Source: Eutrigla gurnardus
Taxonomy: Eukaryota; Chordata; Actinopteri; Perciformes; Triglidae
Length of the DNA stretch: 64,000 bases
Direction: 5' to 3'
Assembly (NCBI GenBank): GCA_963514095.1
Contig: OY741266.1
Span: 14,949,986 to 15,013,985 of the forward strand
Made by a program: the position numbers and the translations under genes
Notes under the pieces: model-generated
What the model was told of the DNA's origin: nothing
Seen by the model: only the letters and a program-made list of their open reading frames with translations
The model's database searches: none
Shown: piece by piece, positions 1 to 11,850 of the stretch
Numbering within the stretch: the first letter of the stretch is position 1
How the letters are laid out: each line of letters starts with the position of its first letter

Positions 1-3000
1 GTACATTCACAGCCAAACCAGAAGGTAAGACGCACTAACTTACTTTGTTTGGGCAAAATACCTTCTTGTCTTTATATATACAGATCAATGGTTTTATCCC
101 TCTGACTTTCCAGACATTTTTTGTTTTATGCACTGATTTAAAGGTTTTGGTTTAGTTGTTACAGTATACCTTCTCTGCAAACCATGGCATCTGCTCTGTC
201 ATTTATATTTTGATTAATTTATTATTACAGTAGTAATTTCTTTTTTTAAACATTTTCTCCGATCCCAGACCCAGCTTAGATCTGGAAAGCTCCTAAAATA
301 GACATTTTGACATGCAAGACGAATGATTATGTCTTTGGACTGTAACCATTCGGCTACCAGGGTAGGTTTAAACTGTTACTGTAACCAACTATTTCAATAA
401 ATCGCATGATTTGTCCCTCCCCAAACCTCAGACGCAGTCACTGCCTCTGGTCCTCTGGAAGCCCAGGATGCTCCACTGACCGAACCGCTGCTCAGAGCCA
501 TCGCTCTGCAGCCACCCACTCAGAGCAACACCTCCTACAGACCCGACATGGACCCACGCTCACCCAGCAAATCCCCGACAGTTGTTGGCCTCAGCCAAGG
601 GCACCCAGGGGAGAAAGCCGTTCCTGTCACTACAGAGGTAACTTCAATTGTTTCACCATCAACTGACCTCTTATTTGCATGCAATGACAGGACATGTAAA
701 CTTGGTTATCTGTCCAAAGTTCCAGAGGAAATGAGATATCTTACCTAACTACCAGCAATGCAAGACAGTCACACACAGGCACTTTAACATTCTAACACTT
801 CCTCTTTTAGTGATGCCAGGACAATATAGGAAGGATTTGCATATGCTGACTGGTTCAAAATGGCATGGAGTAACTTCAGTAATCAGAATCACCTTTATTG
901 GATTTATATATACTGTTTATACAGCAAGCAAGAGTCTCATTGACAGTGACGGATGATATGTACATATTTGAACATGTGTGCATTAAAAATGGTGAAATTA
1001 TCATCTATAATGGCAGCACTGGATATTTTGATAGTGTATGACTGATTTAACTTTTCATCGGGGTGATGGCCTGTGGGAAGCTCAGGTGTTTTACTTTTCA
1101 GGCTTCCTGAGTTTAAAAACAATGCTGTATTAACAATCAGCTACCACACCTCTAAAGGGCCATTCCATTTGATAGCCTTTTGATTGTCTGCTGTCTATTA
1201 ATTAGCTTGGAAGAGACACATTCCTAGAGGTGAACCTGCTCTATGAGTCAACTTCTTAAATGGCCTACAGCTACAACCAACCACACCCTCACTGTGTGTG
1301 AGTCAGATTTCGTTTGGATTATTTTGTGTACATAAACCAAACCCTGATCTGGAACAAAGATGTCAACACACTAGCAGTTCTTTTGAAAGTATTTTAGGAA
1401 GTTGAATACGAGTCTGCACACTAAGCCACTAATAGTTAAAGTCTATAGCATGATGATTTAAGAATACTGAGATTGTGTCCTGAATCTGGCTTTTGAGTAA
1501 TTATGCTTAGGAGTTTAGTCTTGACCAAGTTCTGGTTTTTAACCGTCCACTCATCATTAAAAGCCTATTGGTTGACTAAAAACAGACAATGTACTTCAGG
1601 CCTGCTTCTATAACAGTGCACACAACAACATCCTCCCAGCTCAAATAAACTTGGTTGGGCTATCACAGTGTCAATATGTTCTAGAAGTCTTGTGTCTGGT
1701 GATCTACGGTTTCTCTTGTGAGTGATTTTAAAGTAAAATTATTTTTTTAACATGTGCCCCTCTCTAGTTAAATGGTAATGGTTTCTATTTCACAGGCATT
1801 GTCTTGCTCTTTTCCCCCTCTCACTTTGTTTCTCACGTTCTTCTCACACAGACTTCTGAACCACTAGCTGAGAGAGTTGTTACCAATGGACTACAGACTC
1901 CTCCTCCTTTCCAGTCTCCAGGTGAGTGAAATAAATGTACCTTTCATTGTTATTCAGATCAGGAACTCAAGTAGTTTAATGCTTGGTTTCTTGATGATGG
2001 GATTCCAGCCTGCTTGCACTTGATTGGATCGATGGTTATTAAGTTAATGTTGGAGTTGACAATGGTAGGGCAGTTACACATTGTACTATACTTCCCCATC
2101 AGAGTGAGCTGTAACTTTGGTCTCCATGTCATGGTTTGCTCAATTTCCAGCTGCGAGTGAGAAGTCTTTGTCCAGTCAGCAAAGAGCCAGGACAGAAATA
2201 GAGGGAGAGACGCTAGAGGTAAGGGAGAATAACAAACACGTTGGATGTGATCCTAAAAAATATGATCACATCGTTTTCTATTTTCCATTAGCTCATTTGC
2301 ATTCTGTGTTATACTTTATGCTAATCAAATTCACTGGATTCACTCTTTGTCTAATTTCAGCCAACAAACGGGGGTCCCAGGAGGGTTTTATTCCGCACCA
2401 AGCCAGATGTGCTCTTCCTCACCCTGCAGGATGAGATGGCAGCCACAACCCCTTCTCTCACTGAGGAGGAAGAGCAAGATGAGGAAGGTCCAAGTTATAC
2501 ACCAAGACAACTGGACAGAAGGATAGCTCACAACGATAGGACAGGCCTTCGGTAAGACGGTAGGAAGCTACCGAATAAGGACAATGTGGTAATTCTTACT
2601 TTTCTGACTGTCTAACTATCTCTGCTGTATGTTGTCTTTGTAATCATCGTCCTGCACAGAAACAGGTTCGGGGAGGAAGTTTTGCCGGAGCCTCTGTCCT
2701 ATTGCAGACAGAGGAACAAGAAAGCAGAAGAGGAGCTGCATCACATATCTGAAAACCTCTCCCATCGACTCGAGGAACTCGATCAGGTGTGTTATAGATA
2801 AGGTCTCACCATATTTTCATGAATGTTTTCAAGCCAAAGTAAGTTTTTCATCTGCTCTCTATTTTCTAAATGGAAGTTCATGTGATTATGTTCAGCTAAG
2901 TGCAGTTTGCTTTATTTCAACAGTATATAAATACATATTTGTATTTGCGTAATATCACTTTTACATTTGAAACATTTGTTATTCCTCTAGATGCTCAAAC

Positions 3001-6000
3001 GAGTTCTGGATGAAAGTGGAGAGTCCAGTGAAGTCAGAGAAGAGGACAAGCAATCCCACCACAGTGACAGCGTCATGGAGTGTCGCAGGGCTGCCAGACA
3101 GCACACTGGTAAATACACTTTATATCTAAGTAAACAGTTTCAATACTCACTAAAAATAAATGTATTGACTTGTAACATTTATTAGTTTTAGGAATACCTG
3201 ACGCTGAATCCACCCACCGGACGCGCTCCTTATCCCCCTCTCCTCCGCGGGTCCATCGCTCCCTCCAGGGACGGTCAGAAGACGCCATGGCAGAGGCCTG
3301 GAGTCTGGACGCTGGGAGGCAAACAAACCTCACAACTCCTGATTATTCGAGGCGAAGAGAGCTACACCACAGACCGTCTCACCGAAAACATAGCAAGGTA
3401 TGACCATGGTTACTATTTTCTTTAGAGCTTTTCCTTTAAATATACCATATAGGCAGTTTTATTTATAGAGCAGAGCATACACAGAGGTATGTTCAAAGTT
3501 TTATAATATGGAAAATACTGACAACTGCTGTTTTTAAAGGTGCTATACAAATAAAGTTATTATTATTATTATTAAAGCTGAAGTTATTGATTTGTTAGAT
3601 TTTCTAGCCTTAAAATGATTACGATTGGGACATGATGCCAACCAGTAACAAAGTTTGCTAGCCAAGTTGGCGTTTTCACAGGGGTTGCAAATACAAAAAA
3701 TAAAATAGATACACCAAGACATTGTGTACTTGCATTTATGTTATCACTCAAATAATTATCTCAGTTGAAACAAAAAAAAATTCTGATTAAATGAATTTGC
3801 TTCCGCTCTTATTTCTATTCATGTCTTGTTTCTATGAAGTAAAAATGAGTCTTCTTTCAGCATCTGGAGAATCAGGCCTATGAGGAGGAGTTGGAAAGAT
3901 ATGAAGACAAAGAACGGGCAGATCTAGACAAGGCACGCCTCAAAGCTCAGGAAGCCGTAAGTCATTAGTATGATGTCTAGTGTAATGAGTACATAAGGAC
4001 CTCGCACTTCCCCTCTTTCTCTACAGCACATCCCTGTTTGAGACATCAAGCAGAGCTTTGTCTGTCTGTCATATTGATATAATCTTCATCACATGATTTT
4101 AAAGGAATGACTTTCTCAATATTAAGTCCTCTTCCCAGTATTCCCAAGGGATCTCATGTGATATAGAAATCCTTCCCCCAACCCACACAAACAAGCAAAC
4201 TTTTGTTTGCACCGTTTCAGTTTGAATATGCATAGTTTGTGTCTACTAACTCTGCTTGTCCACAGTTGCTTAGTTCTTAACTTTATGTGGAAATTAGTGA
4301 CAATTTACCGGTAAAATGTTACTGTTACCAAGATATTACACAGGCAATAATAGAAATAGTGACCTGATTGTCACACAGTTTACATCACAATGATTTAAAT
4401 ACTTAACATTGTAAAACAAATCACAACCTTGAGATTATAGAAGTGATGCACAATCCTGTAATCATATCCGCTTATGCAGATGTACTTGCTTCACTAATAA
4501 AATTAATTTTGTGAAAGTAATTTGTTCTGGTGGGTATTAAGAATAAAATGCACAATTATTCATAACACAGTAAAGACTTTAGGGTGTATCCAAAGAAACT
4601 TCCAATATTCAATTTTATCTATATCTATAATTTAAAAAAAAGCACCTTAATGGTATGTTCGCTGTTTTCTCTTTTAACTGACCTTTTAATCTGTAAACAC
4701 CAATTTACTTCAAAGTCGGCATAAACTTGATGCATGTGTGCGTGTGTGTGTGTAGGAGCGTCAGTACAGAGAGGCCATACTAAGGGATGTTTCTGAAGCC
4801 CCAAGACTGTCCCCAGCTAGAACAAAGGCCCAGCATAGCTCACAACGTAACGCACAAACCACAGTGGGACGGAGACGGCAGGAGGCCCCAAGGAAAGCTC
4901 CATCAAGTAGGTTAAGACTTGTTTATTTTAACAAATCAAACTTCTCCAACTGCTTCATAATGATCTACATATTAACAAAAAAAAACAAAAAAAAAACCTT
5001 ACCTATAGCTATCTGATCATAGCTTTTGGACAAAAGCGTCTGCTAAATGACCTAAATGTAAATATCTGTAACTGTCCTGATTCCCACTTTCAGAAAGTCA
5101 ATCACATCCAAGACAGAGTTGACACTTGGCTCTTCGGGTCTCTAATGAGAAGTGGGGCTCTGAGAAGGAGGATTCAGAAGTACTTGTGTTATTAAGATGT
5201 GATGACTGGGCTTTGGCATTAACGTACGAAGTTTGTTCTTGGGCCGCACGATTGCCTTTTTCAGTTCCTGGCGTGCCTTTTTCAGGCTTGCCTTATTCAG
5301 GCTTGCCTTATTAATATTCAAAGCTTCAGGCTGGTTTGCCCACTTGCGTTGATAACTGCAAAAGTAGCAGCTCTGGTAGACTATGATGTAAGGACCGAAA
5401 GTGCTTTTTCTACAGAGGCACTTTCTGTCACACTTTGGGCAGTTCTTCATCAGCTCCATGATGGCCTCCTCTTCAACAATGTGCTGCAGAGTTGGTCTGT
5501 TGCAGGGCAGAAAGGATAACGACACTCGTTATATGCAGTAACTGACCTGGGTATAAGGAAGCTCTGAAGTCATACTGTATCACAGAACTGTTTGCATTTA
5601 TCTTGACACCTGGTTTACTTGGGCAACACATTAGGGAAAGTGGTTAAAGTTATTTGTTGACTTACTTCTCCATAGTTGCAGTGCACGTCTCAGGTACGTT
5701 TACTTGGATGCCTGTGAATTAATATAGCTACCGTCAGTAAATTTATCTTTTTAGTTGAAAGGAGTACATTGGGTTTTTTTCCAGCGTGCATGCGGTTCGT
5801 TTTCAAAATAGTGTCAAATGCGGAACTTCTTTTAAAACGCAAAGGAAAAACGTCCCTGTTTTTAGCAAGACCATTGTCGTGTAAACATAGCCTCAGTTTG
5901 CCTGCCAAAAATGGATGCAGACGTTCCCTTGATCAACTGTTTTCACACGAATGCCTGACTCTTCCACGTCTTAAGCCCTGACAATGTAGTTTTCTGATTG

Positions 6001-9000
6001 TCTGCATTGCATCAACATTACATTTCCTCAACCATAGAACTTCTGTTTTACTATGTATAAATGCAACTGTGCTATTCAGTGCCACAGATCGGCTGTTTTG
6101 GGTCAGACTTTAGCGGTTTATGGAAGCGATAGATAAAAGAAAAGGAAAATGTGTGATTATAGCAGCAACAGCAAAATGCCCTTCAATGTGATAAACGCGT
6201 GCTCATGGACACAGAGAGATACACAACTTCTTGCAGTCTTGCAGACTTTCAGAAAACGTGAAGGCCTGAAGAAGGAAGATACATTTCACAAATGTGTTTA
6301 TATAATATAATTTATGTAAATACGTTTTATATCTAAGTAAATTGTATTATCAGCATATGTTTTGAATTAAGTATGAACTGCAGACAGCAGCCATAAACTG
6401 ACCTCTGACTCAGACTTAATAGGAGGAAAGGCAGGATTAGACTGCCCTTTGTTATGCATTTTATATGGCATTGCCATCATAAACGAGCTATGAAGACGAA
6501 AAGTTACCCTCGCCTACACATCATGTACAGCATATAGACATATGCTGCAGGAAGTTCTGTGTTTGGGGGAAATGCAGTGCCAAAGGAGAGCTTTCATTTG
6601 AGCTGGTGTTGATGTTTTCAGGTGAGATTTAATTTTGCTGTCCAGCGGCCAGCGCCATGCACCGTAGTTAATATTCACCGACTATGGATAAGTACCTCAC
6701 AGCTAACAATAGGTCCGTCCCCTGGTGCGTTAGCGTTGTTTTGGACGACAGAGTTGAGTTAATGAGCAGTTAGCTATTAGCTAAAGCATCACGTTACCTC
6801 TGCTCCCGCGTCTGGCTTCTCGTCTCTCGGAACAGCTGTAGGTGTTTGTAGAGATGAACGTTTGACACGGAGAAGCCTGTCTCCCTTTGTTGAAGCAGAC
6901 TGGTTCTTCTTCTTCAGTGTTTTACGACAGTTGGCATCCTACAAATTGCATTACCGCCACACTGCTTCGAACTGTGTCGACGCTCCTAGCAAATCTCTGT
7001 TATCACGTGACCCAATGAAACACCGGAAGTGAGGTGACTTTTTTTTCAAACTTTATTTCAGATCACAATTTCCGTACATTTCAATTTGAAAAACACATCT
7101 TTTAAAAATAATTTAAGGAAAAAACATTTGATCTTGTTAACACATTAACAAGATAAAATAAAATAAAATAATCACAGGGGTTGACATTTCAACAAAGGTG
7201 CTTTAAGCGTGTAAAAATAACACAGGATTGTAACTTAAAGAGCAAGAGACTTTAACATTGTTTGGAAGTGAGGTGACTGATTTGAATCTTTGGCGCTGCT
7301 TCATTCGTTATGAGACGCAAAATGCTCGCGCTCTTTCACAGCACAAACCATATCAATCTAAATCATGTTTCAAGCAATTATAATTAGTATCAGGACAACA
7401 CATTTAAACATTTTATTAGTAAACTGGTCAAAGTGTAACACTTTCATGTGTGGACAATGATTCTCAGAATGAACACACAGCTGCTTAAGACTGACTTGAT
7501 TGCTTTAGTATTGGAACTTGAATCAACAAGATGTGTGAATCATTTGGTAGTTTGTGGCTGCTATAATTGCTGCTGACCACTAGATGTCACTGCTATGGTC
7601 TGTCTTTGAGGGTTTGGAGCTTCGGGTCTCTTTTCGGAAGAAGCCTCAAAAGTTTCACAAAGCCTTCTCAGCCCATCTCTAGATGTGGTGACCTTCGCTG
7701 CACACAACTGCACTCAAGCCTACCGCTGGTTGGATTTTGATTTTTTATGTATTCAAGGTGTTACGGTACAGGTGCTTGGAACGGCCAAAAAAGGAGCGAA
7801 GAATATTTAATTTTTTTATTTAAAAGGAAGCGCCAAAGTCAATCATCAAATAATCATCTTAGACCTGTCATAAAAACCGTTCCTGCATAGGGTAGCTTAC
7901 ATTTCCAATACATTCCTTTTCATGATGACCGAGACTCTGCCCATGTTAAATTTCAAGTGATTTTACAGTACAGATTTTATTTAATTAAAGGGAAATTTTG
8001 CTAAAATTACACAACAATTCATAATTTCCTCAAATTCAACCCTGTCATCAATTGATGTTTTTATGGATCACCACTTTTGCTTGGAAGTGCCGTACGCTTC
8101 TTTCAGAGCCAATTTTGTGCGTAAACAAAGGTTGAGTGAGACCCCTGGTTTGTGTCCTCTCTCCAGTGAAGGTGAAGGAGAATGATCTCCTCCCTGTGCT
8201 CCTGGAGGAGTTGCCCCACCTGCACATCTCCCCCCACGCCCTGGGCCAGATGTGGGAGCAGCAGATGCAGCAGGTGGACAGACTCCACGCCCTGTCATCC
8301 CCTCATAGCCAACGTCACAGCAAACTCTCCAGCCAGGTAGGACTCTGTGGCCACTCCAAGTCTGCTATGTGCAGTAAACGTGCCTGACTTTGGTGTCCGT
8401 GCCCTCTAAAATCTGGATTGTATGATTTGGTGTATGGATTGATGGATGAACATGTAAACGCCGGTTTGTCTGTCAGGTGGAAGAAGCACAGAGGAAACAT
8501 GACCTGCTGGTGGAAATCAAGCGCAAAGACCAGGAACACAACAGGCGTCTGGTAAGCATTAACACATAAACATAACTTCAGAAGGTCCCTTCAAATCTAG
8601 TCACTTTATCAACAACAGTTACAATGGATGTTCAGAGTCTGATCACATTTTCATAAGCATGTAAACAACTCTCGGCACAAAATGGCGTGTACCCACATGC
8701 AGTCAGACTTCACCTGCTTGTGCGGGGCAAGCAGTGTTTGTCGTATAAAGCTGGCCAGTTGCTAATAAAGCTGTTTCTCTTCCAGAGGGACTTCAAAGAG
8801 GGGATCCAGCAGCAGAAGTCGACCCAGAACAGACTGAAGGAACAAAGGCAGCAGATAGCTCGCGCCAAGAAGTACCACAGCGACTACCATGTCCAGCACC
8901 GTGCCCGCCTGATGAGGGCACGCACCAAGGAGGAGAGGGTGGGTAGTGAAGGGAGGCCATTCATAAATTTGCACTCCATTTCTAGGACTAAGGCAGCGAC

Positions 9001-10332
9001 TATTACTTACAACTACAAACTTCTTTTCTTTTTTGACCAATAGTTCAGTTCCCAACCCAAACAGATTAAATATTCAAATAAATTAAACAGAAAAAAAGCA
9101 GCAAATGTTGGGGAATTTTGGCTCCCACAAACTACAAGGACTCAATGGACTTGAGGTTGTTGACATTGTCTATATCTTCTGAAGCCTGGACCTGATCAGG
9201 CAAATTAAAAGTTTTCATATTTTAATATGTGTGGGTGTTTGAGAAGATCAAGAGCTGTAGACGAATTTAATTGGCTATTCAGTAATATGTTAATTATCAC
9301 AGTAAAGACAATGTGATTGTCGGGTCAGAGTCTTTTGGGTGACGTTAGGTTGCTTGTCTGTTTAGATGTTTCGACAGCTGTTTGAGGAGGGTTTGGAGGT
9401 CCAGAAAGTGCGGTTGAGAGAGCAAAGAGCCTACGCCAGGGATCAGCGTCTGGAACATCAGAAACGACACCAGGACCACATCAAGTCCATGGAGAACTAC
9501 TACAAAGACCAAGTAGGACTTACACACTATATAAGAACCAAGAACACACACATATGTATATTATTTGTATCGTTTTAAATGAACTTTAAAATCTACTCAT
9601 AAATTCCAGTGGAGCTATAATGTGCTTCCTCTCTTTCAGTTTTCACTACTTGCCGAAAAACTTGCCCAAGAGCGGCAGGAGATCCAAGTTAGGAAAAAAG
9701 CTCAAGAAAAGGTAAGCCTTTCACTTATTAATGCTTTCACAAGCCGTGCATTTTAAGTCTTCTGATTAGACGTCTCTGGACGGACTGACAACATGTGCAT
9801 CAAATCGCTTGCAACCATTGTTTGTTAGGTAACCGCTGGTAGTTCACGCCCACTCGCACATCTTGCTTCTTTTTTGTAGCTGGAGCATCCGGGCACGATG
9901 CACCACGTCGCCATGTTGGTTCACGTTTCCAAGACGTCCTGCTTTCTTTACACAGCTACGTTTGAAATACCCACCTCCACGAGATACCGGCTTTTTTTTT
10001 CTTTTAAGGATGTGGGAGTTGCGCGTCAAAAGCTCAGGTGCAATGCATCCTGGTACATGTAGGCACTGCCGGGATCATCTGTATATGGCATCTGTCAGTC
10101 CGTCTATAGATATGGATGCAGTTCTTTGACCACTACCATTCACGTTGTTTTGCAGGCTCTGCTGAAGATGAAGCGAGAGCTGCGTTCCAGGATGGAGCGT
10201 GAAATTGGCAAGCTGCAGAAGATCATCGTCCAGAACGACGAGGACGACCACTTCCAGGATCTGGAGGTCCAAAGGCTGCGCAATCGGGTCCAGGTGGCTT
10301 CCTTCCAGTACAACACCAGCTATCTGCACTGA
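1..10332 (+). CDS. cep95: CEP95, centrosomal protein of 95 kDa (C-terminal 682 residues, 5' end cut by window)
   Basis: Sixteen exons by splice-site reading: <1..24, 432..637, 1852..1921, 2151..2218, 2361..2551, 2660..2786, 2991..3108, 3192..3397, 3861..3956, 4756..4906, 8167..8336, 8477..8551, 8786..8938, 9366..9512, 9640..9711, 10156..10332. All have AG acceptors and GT donors; phases agree across every junction and the total is in frame to TGA at 10330-10332. The middle is polar, acidic and Ser/Pro-rich (for example TEEEEQDEEGPSYTPRQLD). The last ~260 residues are a charged helical coiled coil ending in ASFQYNTSYLH. From family knowledge, CEP95 (CCDC45) localises to centrosomes and spindle poles; the human protein is about 820 residues, so roughly 140 N-terminal residues lie to the left. 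Identification rests on the recalled C-terminal coiled coil and on the neighbouring convergent SMURF2, as in human. The molecular function of the family is poorly defined. Confidence 0.85.
3536..3578 (+). repeat. LINE-like 3' tail
   Basis: The text TGCTATACAAATAAAGTTAT followed by (TTA)n matches the 3' end I recall from abundant fish non-LTR elements. Only the tail is recognisable, within a CEP95 intron. Confidence 0.45.
4733..4906 (+). CDS. cep95: CEP95 exon with a TG-repeat 3' splice site and weak donor
   Basis: Coding part 4756..4906 (151 nt). The usual polypyrimidine tract is replaced by an alternating TG run (about 4733-4753) directly before TAG|GAG. The donor is A|GTAGGT. Because the exon is not a multiple of three, skipping it would shift the frame. 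The peptide is basic and Ser/Gln-rich, between the helical exon 3861..3956 and the long gene-bearing intron. Confidence 0.75.
5020..5064 (+). repeat. SINE/LINE 3' tail fragment
   Basis: Contains AAAAGCGTCTGCTAAATGAC followed by CTAAATGTAAAT, the characteristic 3' tail of fish SINEs and their partner L2-like LINEs as I recall them. The body of the element is not recognisable. Confidence 0.55.
5142..5711 (-). CDS. Gene A: small five-Cys zinc-finger-like protein nested in a CEP95 intron
   Basis: Minus-strand exons complement(5666..5711) and complement(5142..5496). Splicing GAGAA|GTAAGT to CAACAG|ACC gives an in-frame product starting MEKPTLQHIVEEEAIMELM from the ATG at 5673, 120 residues. The frame stays open upstream of that ATG in the small exon, so an earlier start is possible. 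The core has C-x2-C-x3-C-x16-C-x2-C-x5-W-x-N-x-P (for example KNCPKCDRKC and QSCYFC). This pattern is shared, spacing included, with gene B at 11.9-12.1 kb. After the finger come two tandem NKASL-like units and a basic tail. I recall the motif from a large, mostly uncharacterised, transposase-associated fish family. Function unknown; zinc binding is an inference. It may be a gene or a decaying fragment. Confidence 0.55.
6798..7040 (-). promoter_or_regulatory. Putative promoter and non-coding first exon of gene A
   Basis: A minus-strand splice donor GCAGAG|GTAACG ends a candidate exon at 6798. Just upstream on that strand (7004-7030) lie an E-box CACGTG (7004-7009), a CCAAT motif (7011-7015) and an ETS-type CCGGAAGTG (7024-7032) within 30 bp, typical of CpG-type housekeeping promoters. 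No coding frame is open in the exon (a short ATG frame closes at once), so it would be 5' UTR. Confidence 0.4.
6901..6962. repeat. CTTCTTCTTC-type dispersed fish repeat
   Basis: TTCTTCTTCTTCAGTGTTTT, then a GTTGGCATCC core and a GCATTACCGCCAC end. I recall this word order from many fish genomes and transcripts. It forms part of the predicted non-coding first exon of gene A. The family name is unknown to me. Confidence 0.5.
7025..7278 (-). mobile_element. Poly(A)-tailed retroposed insert with 15-bp target-site duplication
   Basis: The insert 7040..7263 is bounded by perfect direct repeats GGAAGTGAGGTGACT at 7025-7039 and 7264-7278. Read on the minus strand it ends with AATAAAGTTTGAAAAAAAA, that is a poly(A) signal followed by an A tail, directly at the duplication. 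This is the signature of LINE-mediated insertion of a 5'-truncated transcript (a 3' UTR piece or a SINE-like RNA). No coding sequence is seen in the 224 bp. The duplicated target includes part of the ETS site of the gene A promoter. Confidence 0.8.
7279..8166 (+). other. Remainder of CEP95 intron 4907-8166
   Basis: No coding exon is seen. A short stretch near 7616-7690 (a GAAGCCTC word and surrounding text) resembles dispersed fish repeats but is too diverged to define. Confidence 0.4.
8167..10332 (+). CDS. cep95: CEP95 C-terminal coiled-coil exons (last six)
   Basis: These six exons encode almost uninterrupted amphipathic helix rich in Lys, Arg, Glu and Gln, with stretches such as RKHDLLVEIKRKDQEHNRRL and KMKRELRSRMEREIGKLQK. 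The first codon is split A|TG across the 3.3 kb intron, which holds nested gene A. Exons 8477..8551, 8786..8938, 9366..9512 and 9640..9711 are each a multiple of three and phase 0, so any of them could be skipped without shifting the frame. The final exon has an acidic NDEDDH turn before the terminal helix. Confidence 0.85.
9771..10112. mobile_element. Candidate MITE in the last CEP95 intron
   Basis: A 12-bp perfect inverted pair, GACGGACTGACA at 9779-9790 and TGTCAGTCCGTC at 10093-10104, brackets about 300 bp of sequence unlike its surroundings, with no coding potential. The length and terminal repeats fit a small non-autonomous DNA transposon. No target-site duplication could be fixed by eye. 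The right end lies about 40 bp before the 3' splice site of the last CEP95 exon. Confidence 0.45.
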
Positions 10333-11160
10333 CCCGGGAGGCGAGACACACCACCCAATCAAGGCTGGATTTCCATCAGAGGGACATTCTGCAGAAGACT
10401 TTTGTTTCTCACAACTAAGGGTACGATATTCTGACTGCTGAACAGCACAGTCTCCTCGACATCTTCCCTCAGAATTTTGCACAAAAGAGGAAATTAACAT
10501 TATATGGACTTATGCAAGTTCTGGCGATTTGATAAACTGAACACACAACAAAATGTAGCTGTTAGCTAATTTAGCTAACTTCCTCTCACTTAAGCAGCTA
10601 TGAACTTACCACCTTGGACCAAGTCCTCCTCTTCCATGGGTGTTAATACTTGATCATTTAGACTGTTTTTAAATGTCTCCCTCAGTCTGTGTGCTGATGT
10701 TGTAGCAAACAACTAGTTAACGTGTTCTTCCTCTTGCCAAATAGGGATAAGTTAACAAGCATGAACGTCCCACAGAGATTTTAACTTCCATTTTTCCCCT
10801 TATATGTGCTTCCTTTTAAGATTTAATCATGACAATTTATTATTTATTTTTTAACTTTAATGTTTGATTTTTTTAATTAACCTGGTATTGTGCTGTCTGA
10901 TCACCAGGTGCGATGATAATCAGTCTTTCATCAGACTTCTCCTTTGATTGTTTTCACTCTCAACCTGAACTACTCATAGTTTCAAACAAAAAGGTTGCAA
11001 TGTTAAAACACTGTCCACTTATATTGTATCTAATGAGCTCACAAATGCCCTGTTATTCATGCATTAAATGTCTGGGCTCACTCATCCCTTTGAGGCTGGA
11101 ATGGGTCACTGTTAAATGATTCAAGTTATTTGGATGAGGTGCAGGTTACTGTTTTAGCAT

Positions 11161-11166
11161 TTTATT
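11161..11166 (-). terminator. Poly(A) signal candidate for gene B
   Basis: AATAAA on the minus strand about 690 nt after the gene B stop. It faces the CEP95 signal, so the two mature 3' ends would overlap by roughly 50-60 nt. Confidence 0.4.
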
Positions 11167-11850
11167 CAGGTTTAAGGCTGAACCTAATAAACAAGATCAA
11201 AGTATCAAAAACAAAGTCACTGAGTAAATCCTGTAATGAAGCTGTTCCGTCTGTAGGACGACAAACCAACAGGAAGGATGAAATCTAACCCTTTGCATTC
11301 ACATCGAGTCAAGGAAAGAAACTCCGTTTATACACAACTATTATCAAAATGCAAGTCTGACCTCCTCCACGTGTGATGGCATTTGATCACAATGCATCCT
11401 GCATTACCTGAATAACTCATCCTGATACAGATCGCATGTTCATCACAGGTGTAAACAGGGTCTTGAGCTTAACAACCTACAGTGAACAAGAGTCATTACA
11501 ATGCTGCTTGAAAAGTCTAAGTAGCTGCACATTGTGAAAATATATATAAGCATATGGATGGAAACTGATCCAAAGATTGACATCAAGTAAGACTTGGAAA
11601 AAAAAAATGTCCTTTGAAAGAAAAGAAGAGTTCATCTTTCCTCAGGGAACCAGCTCTGCATTTACAAGCATTGTTGTAACCGCTCCACTGACTTAACAGG
11701 AATAACAGAAACGCCTCACTAGAACTCCGTTTTACCTATGCAGCTATGGTTCTGATCCATGTGTAACAAATCCACAACAAACGACAGCTTTGATACAGTC
11801 GAGAATTATCAGAAATCCATTCCTGCTTCAAGCTAATCTTAGGATTGTTG
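11167..11850 (-). other. Gene B 3' UTR (inferred)
   Basis: AT-rich non-coding sequence between the gene B stop and its nearest minus-strand AATAAA. No exon or repeat is recognised. Confidence 0.4.
11186..11191 (+). terminator. cep95: Poly(A) signal for CEP95
   Basis: AATAAA, about 850 nt after the CEP95 stop. It lies 20 bp beyond the oppositely oriented signal of gene B. Confidence 0.5.

Larger units (their letters stand above)
10333..11205 (+). other. cep95: CEP95 3' UTR (inferred)
   Basis: Non-coding sequence after the CEP95 stop, AT-rich, running to a canonical AATAAA at 11186-11191. The cleavage site is assumed 10-20 nt later. No other feature is seen here. Confidence 0.55.

Noticed and set aside
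5690..5908. 72-codon minus-strand frame beginning MAGKLRLCLHD
   Set aside because: It overlaps the small gene A exon in a different frame and runs through likely repeat-derived DNA; the splice-supported frame was preferred.
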